Below are positions 18,075 to 28,114 of a DNA stretch of 64,000 nt, piece after piece. The stretch is taken from the NCBI RefSeq assembly GCF_003258355.1, contig NZ_QKPO01000019.1:1-64000 (forward strand), written 5' to 3'. Each line of letters starts with the position of its first letter. Position 1 is the first letter of the stretch. The DNA is from Confluentibacter sediminis (GTDB lineage Bacteria > Bacteroidota > Bacteroidia > Flavobacteriales > Flavobacteriaceae). The notes beneath the pieces are model-generated. The model saw only the letters and a program-made list of their open reading frames with translations, was not told where the DNA came from and searched no databases. A program made the position numbers and the translations under genes.

Positions 18075-20363
18075 TTAAAAAGGATAGCCAATTGCTAAAT
18101 TGAATATTAGGTTCTCTTTCCTCCATGAGCTATTACCAAAATCAATATCATCCATGACCCATCGATCACCTTTTGGTAAATAGGGTTTTCTTAAAGGAAA
18201 CGCCAAGTCTGTTCTAAGTACTAAGAAATCAAAATCAAATCGTAATCCAATACCTGTTCCTACGGCCAATTCATCTAAAAATTTGCCCGAGAATTTAGCC
18301 CCTGGTTTTTCATCACTTTCATTTAACAACCATATATTTCCTGCATCAACAAATACGGCACCTTTTACTATTTTATATATTTTAGTTCTTAATTCTGTAC
18401 TAAACTCCAATTTCAAATCTCCTGATTGGTCTGGTAAAAAAGAATTTGTAGTTTCATTTCCATTAAATGTTCCCGGACCAATAGACCTGGCTCTAAAAGC
18501 TCGAATACTACTCGTCCCTCCTATAAAGAATTGTTTTATAAAAGGTAAATCTTTAGAATTTCCATAAGGAATGCCTGCTCCTAAAATAATTCTGCTCGCT
18601 AATGTAGTTTCCTCTGCAAAATTATAATAATGACGAAATTCTAATTCTAATTTTGAATATTGACTAAATGGAACTCCCAATATTTTTTTGGGATTATCTG
18701 TATCATGGGCTCCCATTACCAACCCTAGAGAATTTCCAGACAAATCAACACCTCCCCTAAAATAAATATTGTTTTTCCTGTTTTTCAACATGGTATTGGT
18801 ATACGTATAACTATACGTTGTACCTATAATAAATTGTTTATCAATAACTTTCTGTAAGGAAGGGTTTTCCGCAATTTTAGACTGATATAGATCGGAAACA
18901 TTATTGGATGATGTATAAGCTATATTAACCACATTAAGATTGTGTTCTTTCCTTTCGTTTTCCTTCCAAATATATCCAAATGAGCCATTAAATGTTTTTA
19001 AAGAATAAAGTTTCGTTCTCAATTGATACTCATAGCTTAAAGCTGCTTTTGTATTTGGAACATAAGCACTTCCAGAACTCATTTTGAAAGGTGAGATAAA
19101 TCGAGGCCATGTTAAACTTGCCTCTCCCCCAAACCTGTAAACATTAAACCCATTATTTTGCCCGGAAACTTGCACTTCTAATCCTGCAAATCCCGAAACC
19201 TTTAATAATTCTGCCCCTTTAAAAGTATTACGGTTACTCCAGTTAATATTTAATTCGGTTCCAGAATAATTAGCGGAATTTGTTTTAGCTAATGCTTCCA
19301 ATTGAATTGATTTTTTAGGCAATGGTGTTAAATAGTAATAGGCATCTAATTGATTTTTTAAGGAATCATTTTCTTTAAATTCATTTTTAACAAACTTGAA
19401 AGTACCCAATGTAATCAACCTATTTAATGATAAATTATGAGTCGTCCTATTATATAAATCCCCTTTATTGAATAATAATGTTTTATCAAAAATAAAAGGC
19501 TTAAAAACGGTTTTGTTATCAATTATGTTAAGATCGTCGTACTTAACCGTATCCATGACCCTTGTAGACATCGTATCTCTTTTTAAATTAAAACTAGGGT
19601 AGACAAAAATGTTATTGATTTTGTATTGATTTTTCGCTTTTTCAGGAATATCGTTTTTTATTTTTACCAGTAAATCAACTTCATGATTGGCAACCGTACT
19701 GTCTACTTGAACTAAAAGATAGTCTTCATTGAAATAATAAAAGCCTCTTTCTTTTAGTTTAGCATCCATTCTTGCTCTTTCATTCTTTATGGCATCTAAA
19801 TTATAAGCCTCCCCTACTTTTAAAACACTTTTCTCTTGTAATTTATTTATTTCTTCACTTAAAAGCATAGAGTCTTTAGGAAAAACAACCGATTTAATTT
19901 TATATTGATTGTGCAAATTAACCCTATAATTGGCTTTTGCTTTCTTTCCTGTACGGGTTGAATCCGCTTTAGATTCCGCATTAAAAAAACCATTATTCTC
20001 TACATAGTTCTGAATCACCTTTTTATTGTACTCCAAATCGACGTCACTCATTAATACGGGTTCTTTTCCTAAAGTATATTTTACCCAATGTTTAAATCCT
20101 TTATCTTTTTTAACCTCGCCAACCAAATTGTAAAAAAAGATGCTTGGTCGCATTCCAAAAATAGATTTATTAGGTATGGGGCGAATTAAATCATTTAATT
20201 CAGAGGTTATTTTCCTTCTTATTTTTGCAGACTCTTTTCCCTTTTCAACCTCAATACTATGACCTATATATAACAAATCACCTTCTGGAATGTTACGAGT
20301 ACCACTACAACCTATAAGTATAGTAACCGAAAAAAGCAGTGTTATATAATTATTAACCTTCAT
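18075..20363 (-). CDS. BamA/TamA-family outer-membrane assembly lipoprotein
   Basis: The preferred start is the ATG at 20361-20363, because it opens a lipoprotein signal (MKVNNYITLLFSVTILIGCSG, Cys20). A nine-codon longer start at 20390 would spoil it. POTRA-like regions (about residues 100-350) precede a C-terminal 16-strand barrel with the signature FFIGGTSSIRAFRARSIGPG (about 640) and a final strand ending LIFNLAIGYPF. Together with TamB, TamA-type proteins help insert outer-membrane proteins or move lipids. The start overlaps the end of tamB by 11 bp. A lipidated TamA is known from Bacteroidota. Confidence 0.88.
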   Translation of the reverse strand: MKVNNYITLLFSVTILIGCSGTRNIPEGDLLYIGHSIEVEKGKESAKIRRKITSELNDLIRPIPNKSIFGMRPSIFFYNLVGEVKKDKGFKHWVKYTLGKEPVLMSDVDLEYNKKVIQNYVENNGFFNAESKADSTRTGKKAKANYRVNLHNQYKIKSVVFPKDSMLLSEEINKLQEKSVLKVGEAYNLDAIKNERARMDAKLKERGFYYFNEDYLLVQVDSTVANHEVDLLVKIKNDIPEKAKNQYKINNIFVYPSFNLKRDTMSTRVMDTVKYDDLNIIDNKTVFKPFIFDKTLLFNKGDLYNRTTHNLSLNRLITLGTFKFVKNEFKENDSLKNQLDAYYYLTPLPKKSIQLEALAKTNSANYSGTELNINWSNRNTFKGAELLKVSGFAGLEVQVSGQNNGFNVYRFGGEASLTWPRFISPFKMSSGSAYVPNTKAALSYEYQLRTKLYSLKTFNGSFGYIWKENERKEHNLNVVNIAYTSSNNVSDLYQSKIAENPSLQKVIDKQFIIGTTYSYTYTNTMLKNRKNNIYFRGGVDLSGNSLGLVMGAHDTDNPKKILGVPFSQYSKLELEFRHYYNFAEETTLASRIILGAGIPYGNSKDLPFIKQFFIGGTSSIRAFRARSIGPGTFNGNETTNSFLPDQSGDLKLEFSTELRTKIYKIVKGAVFVDAGNIWLLNESDEKPGAKFSGKFLDELAVGTGIGLRFDFDFLVLRTDLAFPLRKPYLPKGDRWVMDDIDFGNSSWRKENLIFNLAIGYPF

Positions 20364-23300
20364 TCTTTTTAATATTTTGTCTCTTACCATGACGCTTATT
20401 ATGAAATAACTCTCTAAACTTGTTATAGTTCATAGTTATTATAAATGCAACGCCAGTTTCAATAACCTGACCCTGTAAAGCCACTTGATAATTATTTTTT
20501 CGGTAAGCCCTCAATTTATAACGACCATCTTTTGTAATTAAATAATCGGCCGTAACATCTCCTGCTATATTTGTGGCTTGTTCGTTTTTTTGCTGACCAC
20601 CCTCTATGCCAAAACTACTCCCGACAGTAACTTTTAATCGGTCGTTAAATAATTGTTTTGAAAGTCCCACATTCAAATCGGTCCTATCTTCTTTTTGCCC
20701 AGAGGAATAGTCTTCTGTGGCCTGAATATCAAAATCTAGTTCAAAACCTTTTATTAAATCGCCCGCCAAATTATTTAACTGCTGCGATAAAATCTTACTA
20801 GCACTTTGTCTAACCAGATAAGTACCACTTGTACCGCCTGCTTGGCTTTCAAAGGGATTCTCACCTATAAAACGATTTAGAAGCAATAGCGCAAACACTT
20901 GTTTATTAAGCGCATCTTCATCACGCCTAATCTGTTCTAGTTTTGCTTGTGTTGTATTGATTATTTCGGTAGAAACGTTATTATTTCCTTCAGGCAAAAC
21001 AATATCGAAAGTGATTTTGGGTTGCATCAGTTCACCTTTCATTATTAAATTGGTTTCAAAAGGAATTCTCTGCTTGTAAGTATTTCTGGTTTCTGCACTT
21101 ATTCCTGTTAATTGATCGTCTACCAGATCCAAAGGAGATGCGTCTACTTTATAAACAGCTGTTATACTTATATTTGCATCTGTAGGCTCACCCGTCCATA
21201 GAATATAACTTTCAGGTTGTATATCAAATTTTCTTTTTATTAAATTGAAATTCATTTCATAACTACCTCCAGTAAATTCATATTTACCTGTTAAAGTTGT
21301 TTTTCCAGAAGGATCAATACCTCCCGTTAATTCGGCATCACCTTGAAGTTTTAAGTAATCACCATTTGCTTCATCAATGATGATAGAAATCTCTGCTTTT
21401 TTATCAACTACGATATTTACCGAAGCGTCTATACCTTTAACCTCTGTTTGGGTTATTTGTTTTGTTTTATTTTCAACAGTAATCAAAACAGGTTGGTCTT
21501 GGTCTATAAATTCAACAATACCTTCTCTGTCCGCAATTGAGGGATCACTTTGTGGTAATACTATATTGAATTTTGTCTCTGCATTTATTTTAACCGTTCC
21601 ATTAATAATTGGGTTATCCATGGTTCCTTTAATAGCTAAGTCATTATCAAGGTACAATTCTCCATAAAACAGATCATTATCTTTTGCATCAGAATTAACC
21701 GCTTTAAAATTATTTGCAATCACCTTTAAATCAAACCCTAAATTAGTATAGTTTTGGGTATTTATAACACCATTTATTCTCAGAGGGTTATCATTTTCAT
21801 CTTGTAATTTAAAATTATTGAAAACAATATTATTGGTATTAAAAGTAATGTCATCATCAATGGATTTGAATTTTGAATTTAATGGTACTACAACAAAACC
21901 CACTGCATTAAATTTAATATGACCATTTACATTAGGGCTTGCGGCTTGGCCCTTAACCTCCAATTTTCCATTTAAATAACCTTCACTTTCTTTTAAATTA
22001 TTTAAGGTAAAAGGTTGTATCGATGTCATTTGAAACTTTTCTATATCAACAATAAAATCTAGATTTTGGTTACTGATATTATAATTTCCATCAATATTTA
22101 GTTGATTATTCAAACCTGTTAACCCCACATTTGCTTTATATAAATTTGCCGTTTCATTATCTATTTTTAGAGCAAGGTTTCCTATAGTATCATTTTTTAC
22201 TTTGAAATTTTCAATATTTAAATCAGCTACAAATAACGGGGTCGTATTCGTATTTTTAATAGTAGTTTCTCCATTTATAGTTCCACCAACTTCAAAATTA
22301 GATTTGGCTATACTAGTTAAGGATTCCAACTTAAAGTTTTTAAAAGCGACCATAATTGGGGCATTCGCAACATTTTTTTCTGATTGAACTGAAAAAGATT
22401 GCTGGTCTTTTTGAATTTTGAAATCAGAAATTAACATGCCTTCTTCTTCAAACTTTATAAAATTATTGTCGTCGATTGTCCAATCTTCATAATTTAAAAG
22501 TAGTTTTTCAGGATTAAAGTGAACTGTTGAAGCCCCTAAACTGTCTTTAAAAATTCCGGAAATCAAATAGGCATCATTGTTTTTTAAATCTTTAATATTT
22601 AATTGATAATCGATTGTATTGTCTTTTATTTTACCGGTTAAGATTGTTCTGGGAATTTCAAATTGGGAATTTTTAATGTTTCTAAAAGACACATCATATA
22701 CTAAAGCATTGTCTTGGGTATTGACTTTTAAAACACCATTTGAAATTTCATTATTAGCATAGTTTAATCTTGGAATGGAAGCATTTATTACAATTGAATC
22801 ATTAACAGCATTGTAAGTTCCGTTGAGTGTGATTTCAGATAACTCGGTTATTTCTGGAATTATTTTTTTTGTAATGGCATTATCCTTAATCGTGAATTCA
22901 AAATCTAAATGCTGGTTATCTTCATTCTTAATATACTTTTTGTCAAATTGATAATATTTTGAAATTGAATTAATCAATTGATCGCTTATGGTGGATAATT
23001 TATAATTTCCTGAAATCAATCCATTAGCAAATTGAGATTTCAAGATTATTGAATCTTTTTCAATATTTGAAATGGCTCTTAAACTTATAGTGTCTAAAGG
23101 GAATTGCTCTTTTTCTAAAGCGACCAGAAAATTATTGGCATTGAGGGTGCCATTCAAATTATCTGGATTTAAATCATCAAAATTTGCTGTTATGTTGCCT
23201 TTCATTTTTAAAGCCCCGGCATGAAGATTCAGTTTATTTAAATCCAAAATATCAATAGTAAGCTTTAAATCTAGAGTCGGTTTTTCGCTGTTGGAAGATC

Positions 23301-25317
23301 CTTTAGCATCTAAAACAAAAGTTATGTTTGGGTCTGAAGCATTGGCATTTGCTACGAACAGCCCATTATCAATGCGTCCATCCATGTTTATATCATGGTA
23401 ATTGTAATTATTGAATTGAGCTGTTACAATTTTTGAAGTCAGTTTCGCCGTCGCTATTGATGGATCGAGACTTCGACCACGAATAGTGGCATTTGCGGTA
23501 ACTTTTCCAAACTGGTTGTTTTTCATGAATATTCCCAAATCAAAATTTTCCACACTAGCATCAACCATGTACTTTTCGTTATTTTTCCGAGATTGATCGA
23601 ATGTGGCTTCTAAAACGGCATTACCAAGAGTACTTTTTAAATCTAAATTGGTTTCAAACACATGGGTACTAGCTTTAAAATATCCATTAACATTAAACTT
23701 TTCGGGGAGTTGAATAGTATTGGGGATGGTATTTTTTGGAGTAAAGGCGTACATGTCTTTTGATGAACTTTCAAAATTTAGAATCGTAACATCAAACATA
23801 CTTTTATCAATATTTGGCAAACCCACTATACTACCTTTTAAATCAATTTTTGTGTTACCAATGCCATAAGCATGGAATGTATTGATTTCTAAATCATTTA
23901 GCGCTCCTTTTAAAATGGCAGTGAAGTTTACAATGGCATTGGGATTGTTTTTAAAAATATCATTTGAATTCAATTCTGGAACCAGTAATAAAATATCTTT
24001 AAAACCAATTTTACTGCCTTTTAGATTTATATTTAAACCAATATCTTCTGGTTTTTCGCTTATAGATTCTACGGAAGGATACGTGACAACTATGCTATTT
24101 TGCAAAGTAGTTTGTGGTGTTTTTAGCGATAAATTTTTTAAAAATGCTCCTGTAGGCGTATAATTAAACTCTGTAACTAGTTCATTTAATTGAAAGCCAC
24201 TTTTTTCTTTAAAAGTAAAAGTATCAATTGTTCCAGCATATAAATTTTCATTAATAGCAATAGCCCTCCCTTTAAAGGCTAAACCATTAACTTCTAAATG
24301 ATTATAATCAATTCCATTTTGAGTTTGTGTTATATTATTGTTATCAAATTCAAAGTTAACATCGGTTATAGAAACAGATTCCAAATTAATTTTCCAAGGC
24401 AAACCAGAAGATTCTTCAACGGTTTCTTCTAATACCTTATCCGATTTATTTAAAGTAACATAACCCTTCGCTTTGTTTAATTCAATGGAATTTAAAACAA
24501 CCCTCTGTTTTTCTAAATCTATGGTTTCTACTTTTGTTTCTAGATTTTCAAATTGAATTTTGGTATCTAGGTTTGTCATGGCATCTTTATAGCTTACATC
24601 TATATTTTCAAGATGGATGTTTTTTAGTTTGAGGTTTAAACTTTGTGATTCAGCGTCCTCTTTAATCTTTTCTGTGGTTTTTTTAGTAGCCGCAACCAAA
24701 TCCTGATCCACATAAAACTTTAATCCATTGAGATTTATTTCCGGAACATCAAAAGACAAATTGTTTAAATCGAATTTGTTTATTTTGGTATCAAAATGAT
24801 TGACAAATAAGTCTAAATTATTTTTAGAAACAGCATCTTTATATGTAAATTTAATATCATTAAGATTGATTTTCTGAATTGAAATTTCCATTGGTTCATC
24901 ATCTGCCTTTGGGTCATTGGGTGTTTCAAATGCATTGATGATGTAATCAAAATTATAAACTGAATCTTTATTGACTTTAATATTAGCTGTTACTTTTTCT
25001 AAATAAATAGAATTAATTTCAGCTTTATTACGGAATAATTGAAATATGCTAACATCAATTTTTAAAGATTTTCCTGCCAACAAGGTGTCTTTTGCTTGAT
25101 CTTCAAAATAAAAATCATTTAAGATGATTTTTTTTGGCAGACCTATTTCAATAGACCCTATTTCAACCCTTGTTTTTATCTTTTCTTCAAGATAAGTAAC
25201 CGCCTTGTCTTTAACAAAATTTTGAACAGCAGGAATTTGTAATGCTAGCACAATTAACAAAAAAAGCGCAACAAGTATTAGTAAGATTTTTAAAATAATT
25301 CTGGCTGCTTTTTTCAA
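20353..25317 (-). CDS. tamB: TamB-like translocation and assembly module protein
   Basis: 1654 residues. An N-terminal membrane anchor (about 8-28) is followed by a very long run of short beta-strands and the conserved C-terminal DUF490/TamB domain (about 1200-1640), with GKTTLTGKYEFTGGSYEMNFNLIKRKF and VFALLLLNRFIGENPF. It spans the periplasm as a long hydrophobic groove and partners the TamA-like lipoprotein encoded directly downstream. AsmA/TamB proteins also act as phospholipid conduits between membranes, and the Mla-type genes nearby fit an envelope-lipid neighbourhood. Confidence 0.9.
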   Translation of the reverse strand: MKKAARIILKILLILVALFLLIVLALQIPAVQNFVKDKAVTYLEEKIKTRVEIGSIEIGLPKKIILNDFYFEDQAKDTLLAGKSLKIDVSIFQLFRNKAEINSIYLEKVTANIKVNKDSVYNFDYIINAFETPNDPKADDEPMEISIQKINLNDIKFTYKDAVSKNNLDLFVNHFDTKINKFDLNNLSFDVPEINLNGLKFYVDQDLVAATKKTTEKIKEDAESQSLNLKLKNIHLENIDVSYKDAMTNLDTKIQFENLETKVETIDLEKQRVVLNSIELNKAKGYVTLNKSDKVLEETVEESSGLPWKINLESVSITDVNFEFDNNNITQTQNGIDYNHLEVNGLAFKGRAIAINENLYAGTIDTFTFKEKSGFQLNELVTEFNYTPTGAFLKNLSLKTPQTTLQNSIVVTYPSVESISEKPEDIGLNINLKGSKIGFKDILLLVPELNSNDIFKNNPNAIVNFTAILKGALNDLEINTFHAYGIGNTKIDLKGSIVGLPNIDKSMFDVTILNFESSSKDMYAFTPKNTIPNTIQLPEKFNVNGYFKASTHVFETNLDLKSTLGNAVLEATFDQSRKNNEKYMVDASVENFDLGIFMKNNQFGKVTANATIRGRSLDPSIATAKLTSKIVTAQFNNYNYHDINMDGRIDNGLFVANANASDPNITFVLDAKGSSNSEKPTLDLKLTIDILDLNKLNLHAGALKMKGNITANFDDLNPDNLNGTLNANNFLVALEKEQFPLDTISLRAISNIEKDSIILKSQFANGLISGNYKLSTISDQLINSISKYYQFDKKYIKNEDNQHLDFEFTIKDNAITKKIIPEITELSEITLNGTYNAVNDSIVINASIPRLNYANNEISNGVLKVNTQDNALVYDVSFRNIKNSQFEIPRTILTGKIKDNTIDYQLNIKDLKNNDAYLISGIFKDSLGASTVHFNPEKLLLNYEDWTIDDNNFIKFEEEGMLISDFKIQKDQQSFSVQSEKNVANAPIMVAFKNFKLESLTSIAKSNFEVGGTINGETTIKNTNTTPLFVADLNIENFKVKNDTIGNLALKIDNETANLYKANVGLTGLNNQLNIDGNYNISNQNLDFIVDIEKFQMTSIQPFTLNNLKESEGYLNGKLEVKGQAASPNVNGHIKFNAVGFVVVPLNSKFKSIDDDITFNTNNIVFNNFKLQDENDNPLRINGVINTQNYTNLGFDLKVIANNFKAVNSDAKDNDLFYGELYLDNDLAIKGTMDNPIINGTVKINAETKFNIVLPQSDPSIADREGIVEFIDQDQPVLITVENKTKQITQTEVKGIDASVNIVVDKKAEISIIIDEANGDYLKLQGDAELTGGIDPSGKTTLTGKYEFTGGSYEMNFNLIKRKFDIQPESYILWTGEPTDANISITAVYKVDASPLDLVDDQLTGISAETRNTYKQRIPFETNLIMKGELMQPKITFDIVLPEGNNNVSTEIINTTQAKLEQIRRDEDALNKQVFALLLLNRFIGENPFESQAGGTSGTYLVRQSASKILSQQLNNLAGDLIKGFELDFDIQATEDYSSGQKEDRTDLNVGLSKQLFNDRLKVTVGSSFGIEGGQQKNEQATNIAGDVTADYLITKDGRYKLRAYRKNNYQVALQGQVIETGVAFIITMNYNKFRELFHNKRHGKRQNIKKNEG

Positions 25318-25687
25318 AGTTTGGAGCTCATTTTGTGTTAAATTTTCAATAATCTATTTACAAGCAAATATTGGCGTGAATATATCACTATAATGAGTAA
25401 TGTTTATTATATAATTATAAACAATTCTTTTAAAATTTCAGGTTAAAACTGTATCAAATTTTACTTTCAAATTAGAAAAAATATTCTAATTGAAACCAAA
25501 CATAATAGTCTTAAACTAAATCAACAGTGACATTGTACTTAATATATAAACATTAACTTACACAATGGCAGAGGTTTTTAGCATATATAAAAACAAAATC
25601 TAAACATCGCTCATTACTCAAAGCAACAAAAGCATTAGATTACTCGTTTTTTTTATAAATTGACCCTTTCAAGACGATGTATCTTTT
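25318..25687. other. Divergent intergenic region between tamB and the hybrid kinase
   Basis: 370 bp, very AT-rich, with no convincing small gene. It must hold the promoters of the leftward tamB-tamA unit and of the rightward kinase. I could not pick a clear TAnnTTTG element or a strong inverted repeat. Confidence 0.3.
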
Positions 25688-28114
25688 ATGAAGTCATTCA
25701 AACATAAAATCACTTTTAAAGTTTTAATAGGTTATATTATTCTTGGAGTTTTAGCCACTATTTCAGGAAGTTTAGTACTTTCTGAAATAAAAACATTTAC
25801 GGAATTACAACACCAAGATATTTCCGATCGGAGCAAAATTTTAAAAGTGGGAAGCTTAATCGCCGATATTTACAAAAATGAAAGTTTGGCAAGAGCCGCC
25901 ATCGAACTAAATTCAAATGAAAAATTTAATCAGTACGTTCAAGAAAACAAACAATTATTATTAAAAATAGATTCATTAAATTTTATTGTCGACAACCAAT
26001 CCCAGGAATTTATTTTGGACAGCATTAAGTTTGTTATTAATAAAAAACTTCAAAACATCACCGATTTAAAAAACCTAAAACTTAACAATACTTCTGATGA
26101 ATCTATAAATACAGCCATTAACAAACTGAGCTCGGTTGATTCTCTTTTGGGAAAAGTCACTATTGGAGACCTTGTTAAAAACCCTCAGTATTTGAATAAG
26201 GAAACACGTAGTAAATTTGAAGAATATGTTAAGATACTTAATAAATACAATCCACTGGATTCCATTAACAGTATTGGTAAAAAACAAGTTGATTCTCTAA
26301 TATCCATTTCCAAAAACATGTTGAGAGAAGCCCAAAAAGAAGACAATCTCCAACGCATATCCTTACAAAAAAAAGAACAACAACTTATTGAAAACGACTT
26401 GACCATCTCAAGGAATTTACGGGAATTGTTAAGTAATCTAGAAAAAGGGATTATTAGCTACACAAATAATATTAATAAACAAAGAGAAAAAACCCTCGAC
26501 CATAGCAAGAATATTATTCTCTATGCAGCTGGTATTAGTTTTATCATCATCATCATTTTTTCTATTATTATTTTAAATGATTTTTGGAAAAGTCAACGTT
26601 ATCGCAGACAATTGGAGTTGGCTAACAAAACAACTTCGTCACTTTTAAAAAGTAGGGAGCAAATAATCTCTATGGTAAGCCATGATTTAAGAACACCTTT
26701 AAGTACTATTTCTGGTTACGGTGAACTATTACAAAAAACAATACATAGCACTAAAGAATCAAATTATGTAGAACATATACGGAATGCTTCGTCGTATATG
26801 GCACAATTGGTAGATGATCTTTTAGAGTTTTCAAAACTTGAAAATAATAACATATCTGTTGAATCTATCTCATTTAATCTGGAAAAACTTGTAAACGAAA
26901 TTATTCAGAATGCCAAAAATACAGTACAAGACAAACCTATACACTTTATTGTAAAACATAATAAAACTACAGACAGCCCCATTGTTAGTGATCCTTTCAG
27001 AATAAAACAAATTCTATATAATTTAGTTACAAATGCCTGCAAATTCACCAATGAGGGCACCATTACTATTGAAAGTGCTTTTAAAAATGAAAACAATAAA
27101 AACATATTACAAATTTCTGTAAGCGATACAGGAATAGGTATTAGTAAAGACCAGAAAAAAAATATTTTCAAAGCTTTTACTCAAGGAGATGGTACTAAAC
27201 AAAATAATCAAAATGGTTTTGGGTTGGGATTGACTATTTCCAAAAGACTTGCAGAATTATTGGGTGGCTCTTTGACTTTAGAAAGCGAATTAAATAAAGG
27301 AAGCACCTTCTTTTTAAAAATTCCCACTATACTTTCCACCAAACCTATAATTATAAATAAACCAACCGACAGAGAAAATGTTTTTAAATTAAAAGCGATA
27401 ATCGTTGAAGATGATATTTCAATACGGCAACTTCTTTCTGATCTTTTAAAACAGTATGGCATTGAATCGTATACTTTTGAAAATGCCCAAAAAGCATTAG
27501 AGAGCATGCACCAAATTCATTTTGATTTGGTTTTAACAGATATTCAGCTTCCCAAAATGAATGGCATCCATTTTATGGAAATTCTTAAAAAACATAGTTT
27601 ATATAATAATCAGCCAATAATTGCCATGACTGGGAGATTAAATTTATCTATAGAAGAGTATATCAATAGTGGTTTTTCAGAGGTATTAATAAAGCCTTTT
27701 GACACCAATAAACTTGAAAATATTTTAAAACATTTTTTTGGCTCTAGCTCCATAAAAAATAATAGCAAGCTATTAAGAGAAGACGACAAGCAAACCAAAG
27801 GTTTCAGTATTGATTTGTTGGGTTCTTTTTTAAATAATGATACCGCTTCCATAAAAAAAACATTAATTACTTTTTTGCAAGACACAAAAAACAATATGCT
27901 ATTATTGAAACAGGCCAAAAAAGATAATGACATACATACCATAAATAACATAAGTCATAAAATGCTTAGTATGTTTAAACAATTGGAAGCAAAATCCATC
28001 ATTCCATTTCTAGAAAATTTTGAAACCAATAAAACTATAGATAACACTCTTTTTGAGGAGTTTGAAAATACTTTAAATGATTTTATAAGCTCTATTGAAG
28101 CGTATATTAATTAA
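25688..28114 (+). CDS. Hybrid sensor histidine kinase with receiver and Hpt domains
   Basis: 808 residues. First membrane helix about 11-32, a periplasmic helical sensor of roughly 240 residues (CHASE3-like in look), second helix about 276-297. HisKA has phospho-acceptor H332 (SHDLRTPL). HATPase has N-box NACKFTNEG (449-457), G1 SDTGIGIS (479-486) and GFGLGL (510-515). The receiver has D618 (LVLTDIQLP), and the C-terminal Hpt-like helix bundle has H757 (NISHKMLS). A full phosphorelay could run within this one chain and then to the NtrC-type regulator encoded convergently. The 3' ends of the two genes overlap by 8 bp. Confidence 0.92.
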   Translation: MKSFKHKITFKVLIGYIILGVLATISGSLVLSEIKTFTELQHQDISDRSKILKVGSLIADIYKNESLARAAIELNSNEKFNQYVQENKQLLLKIDSLNFIVDNQSQEFILDSIKFVINKKLQNITDLKNLKLNNTSDESINTAINKLSSVDSLLGKVTIGDLVKNPQYLNKETRSKFEEYVKILNKYNPLDSINSIGKKQVDSLISISKNMLREAQKEDNLQRISLQKKEQQLIENDLTISRNLRELLSNLEKGIISYTNNINKQREKTLDHSKNIILYAAGISFIIIIIFSIIILNDFWKSQRYRRQLELANKTTSSLLKSREQIISMVSHDLRTPLSTISGYGELLQKTIHSTKESNYVEHIRNASSYMAQLVDDLLEFSKLENNNISVESISFNLEKLVNEIIQNAKNTVQDKPIHFIVKHNKTTDSPIVSDPFRIKQILYNLVTNACKFTNEGTITIESAFKNENNKNILQISVSDTGIGISKDQKKNIFKAFTQGDGTKQNNQNGFGLGLTISKRLAELLGGSLTLESELNKGSTFFLKIPTILSTKPIIINKPTDRENVFKLKAIIVEDDISIRQLLSDLLKQYGIESYTFENAQKALESMHQIHFDLVLTDIQLPKMNGIHFMEILKKHSLYNNQPIIAMTGRLNLSIEEYINSGFSEVLIKPFDTNKLENILKHFFGSSSIKNNSKLLREDDKQTKGFSIDLLGSFLNNDTASIKKTLITFLQDTKNNMLLLKQAKKDNDIHTINNISHKMLSMFKQLEAKSIIPFLENFETNKTIDNTLFEEFENTLNDFISSIEAYIN

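Noticed and set aside
20363-20390. Longer start of the TamA-like protein
   Set aside because: The nine extra residues (MVRDKILKR) would push the lipoprotein signal inward; the ATG at 20361-20363 gives a standard signal ending IGC.
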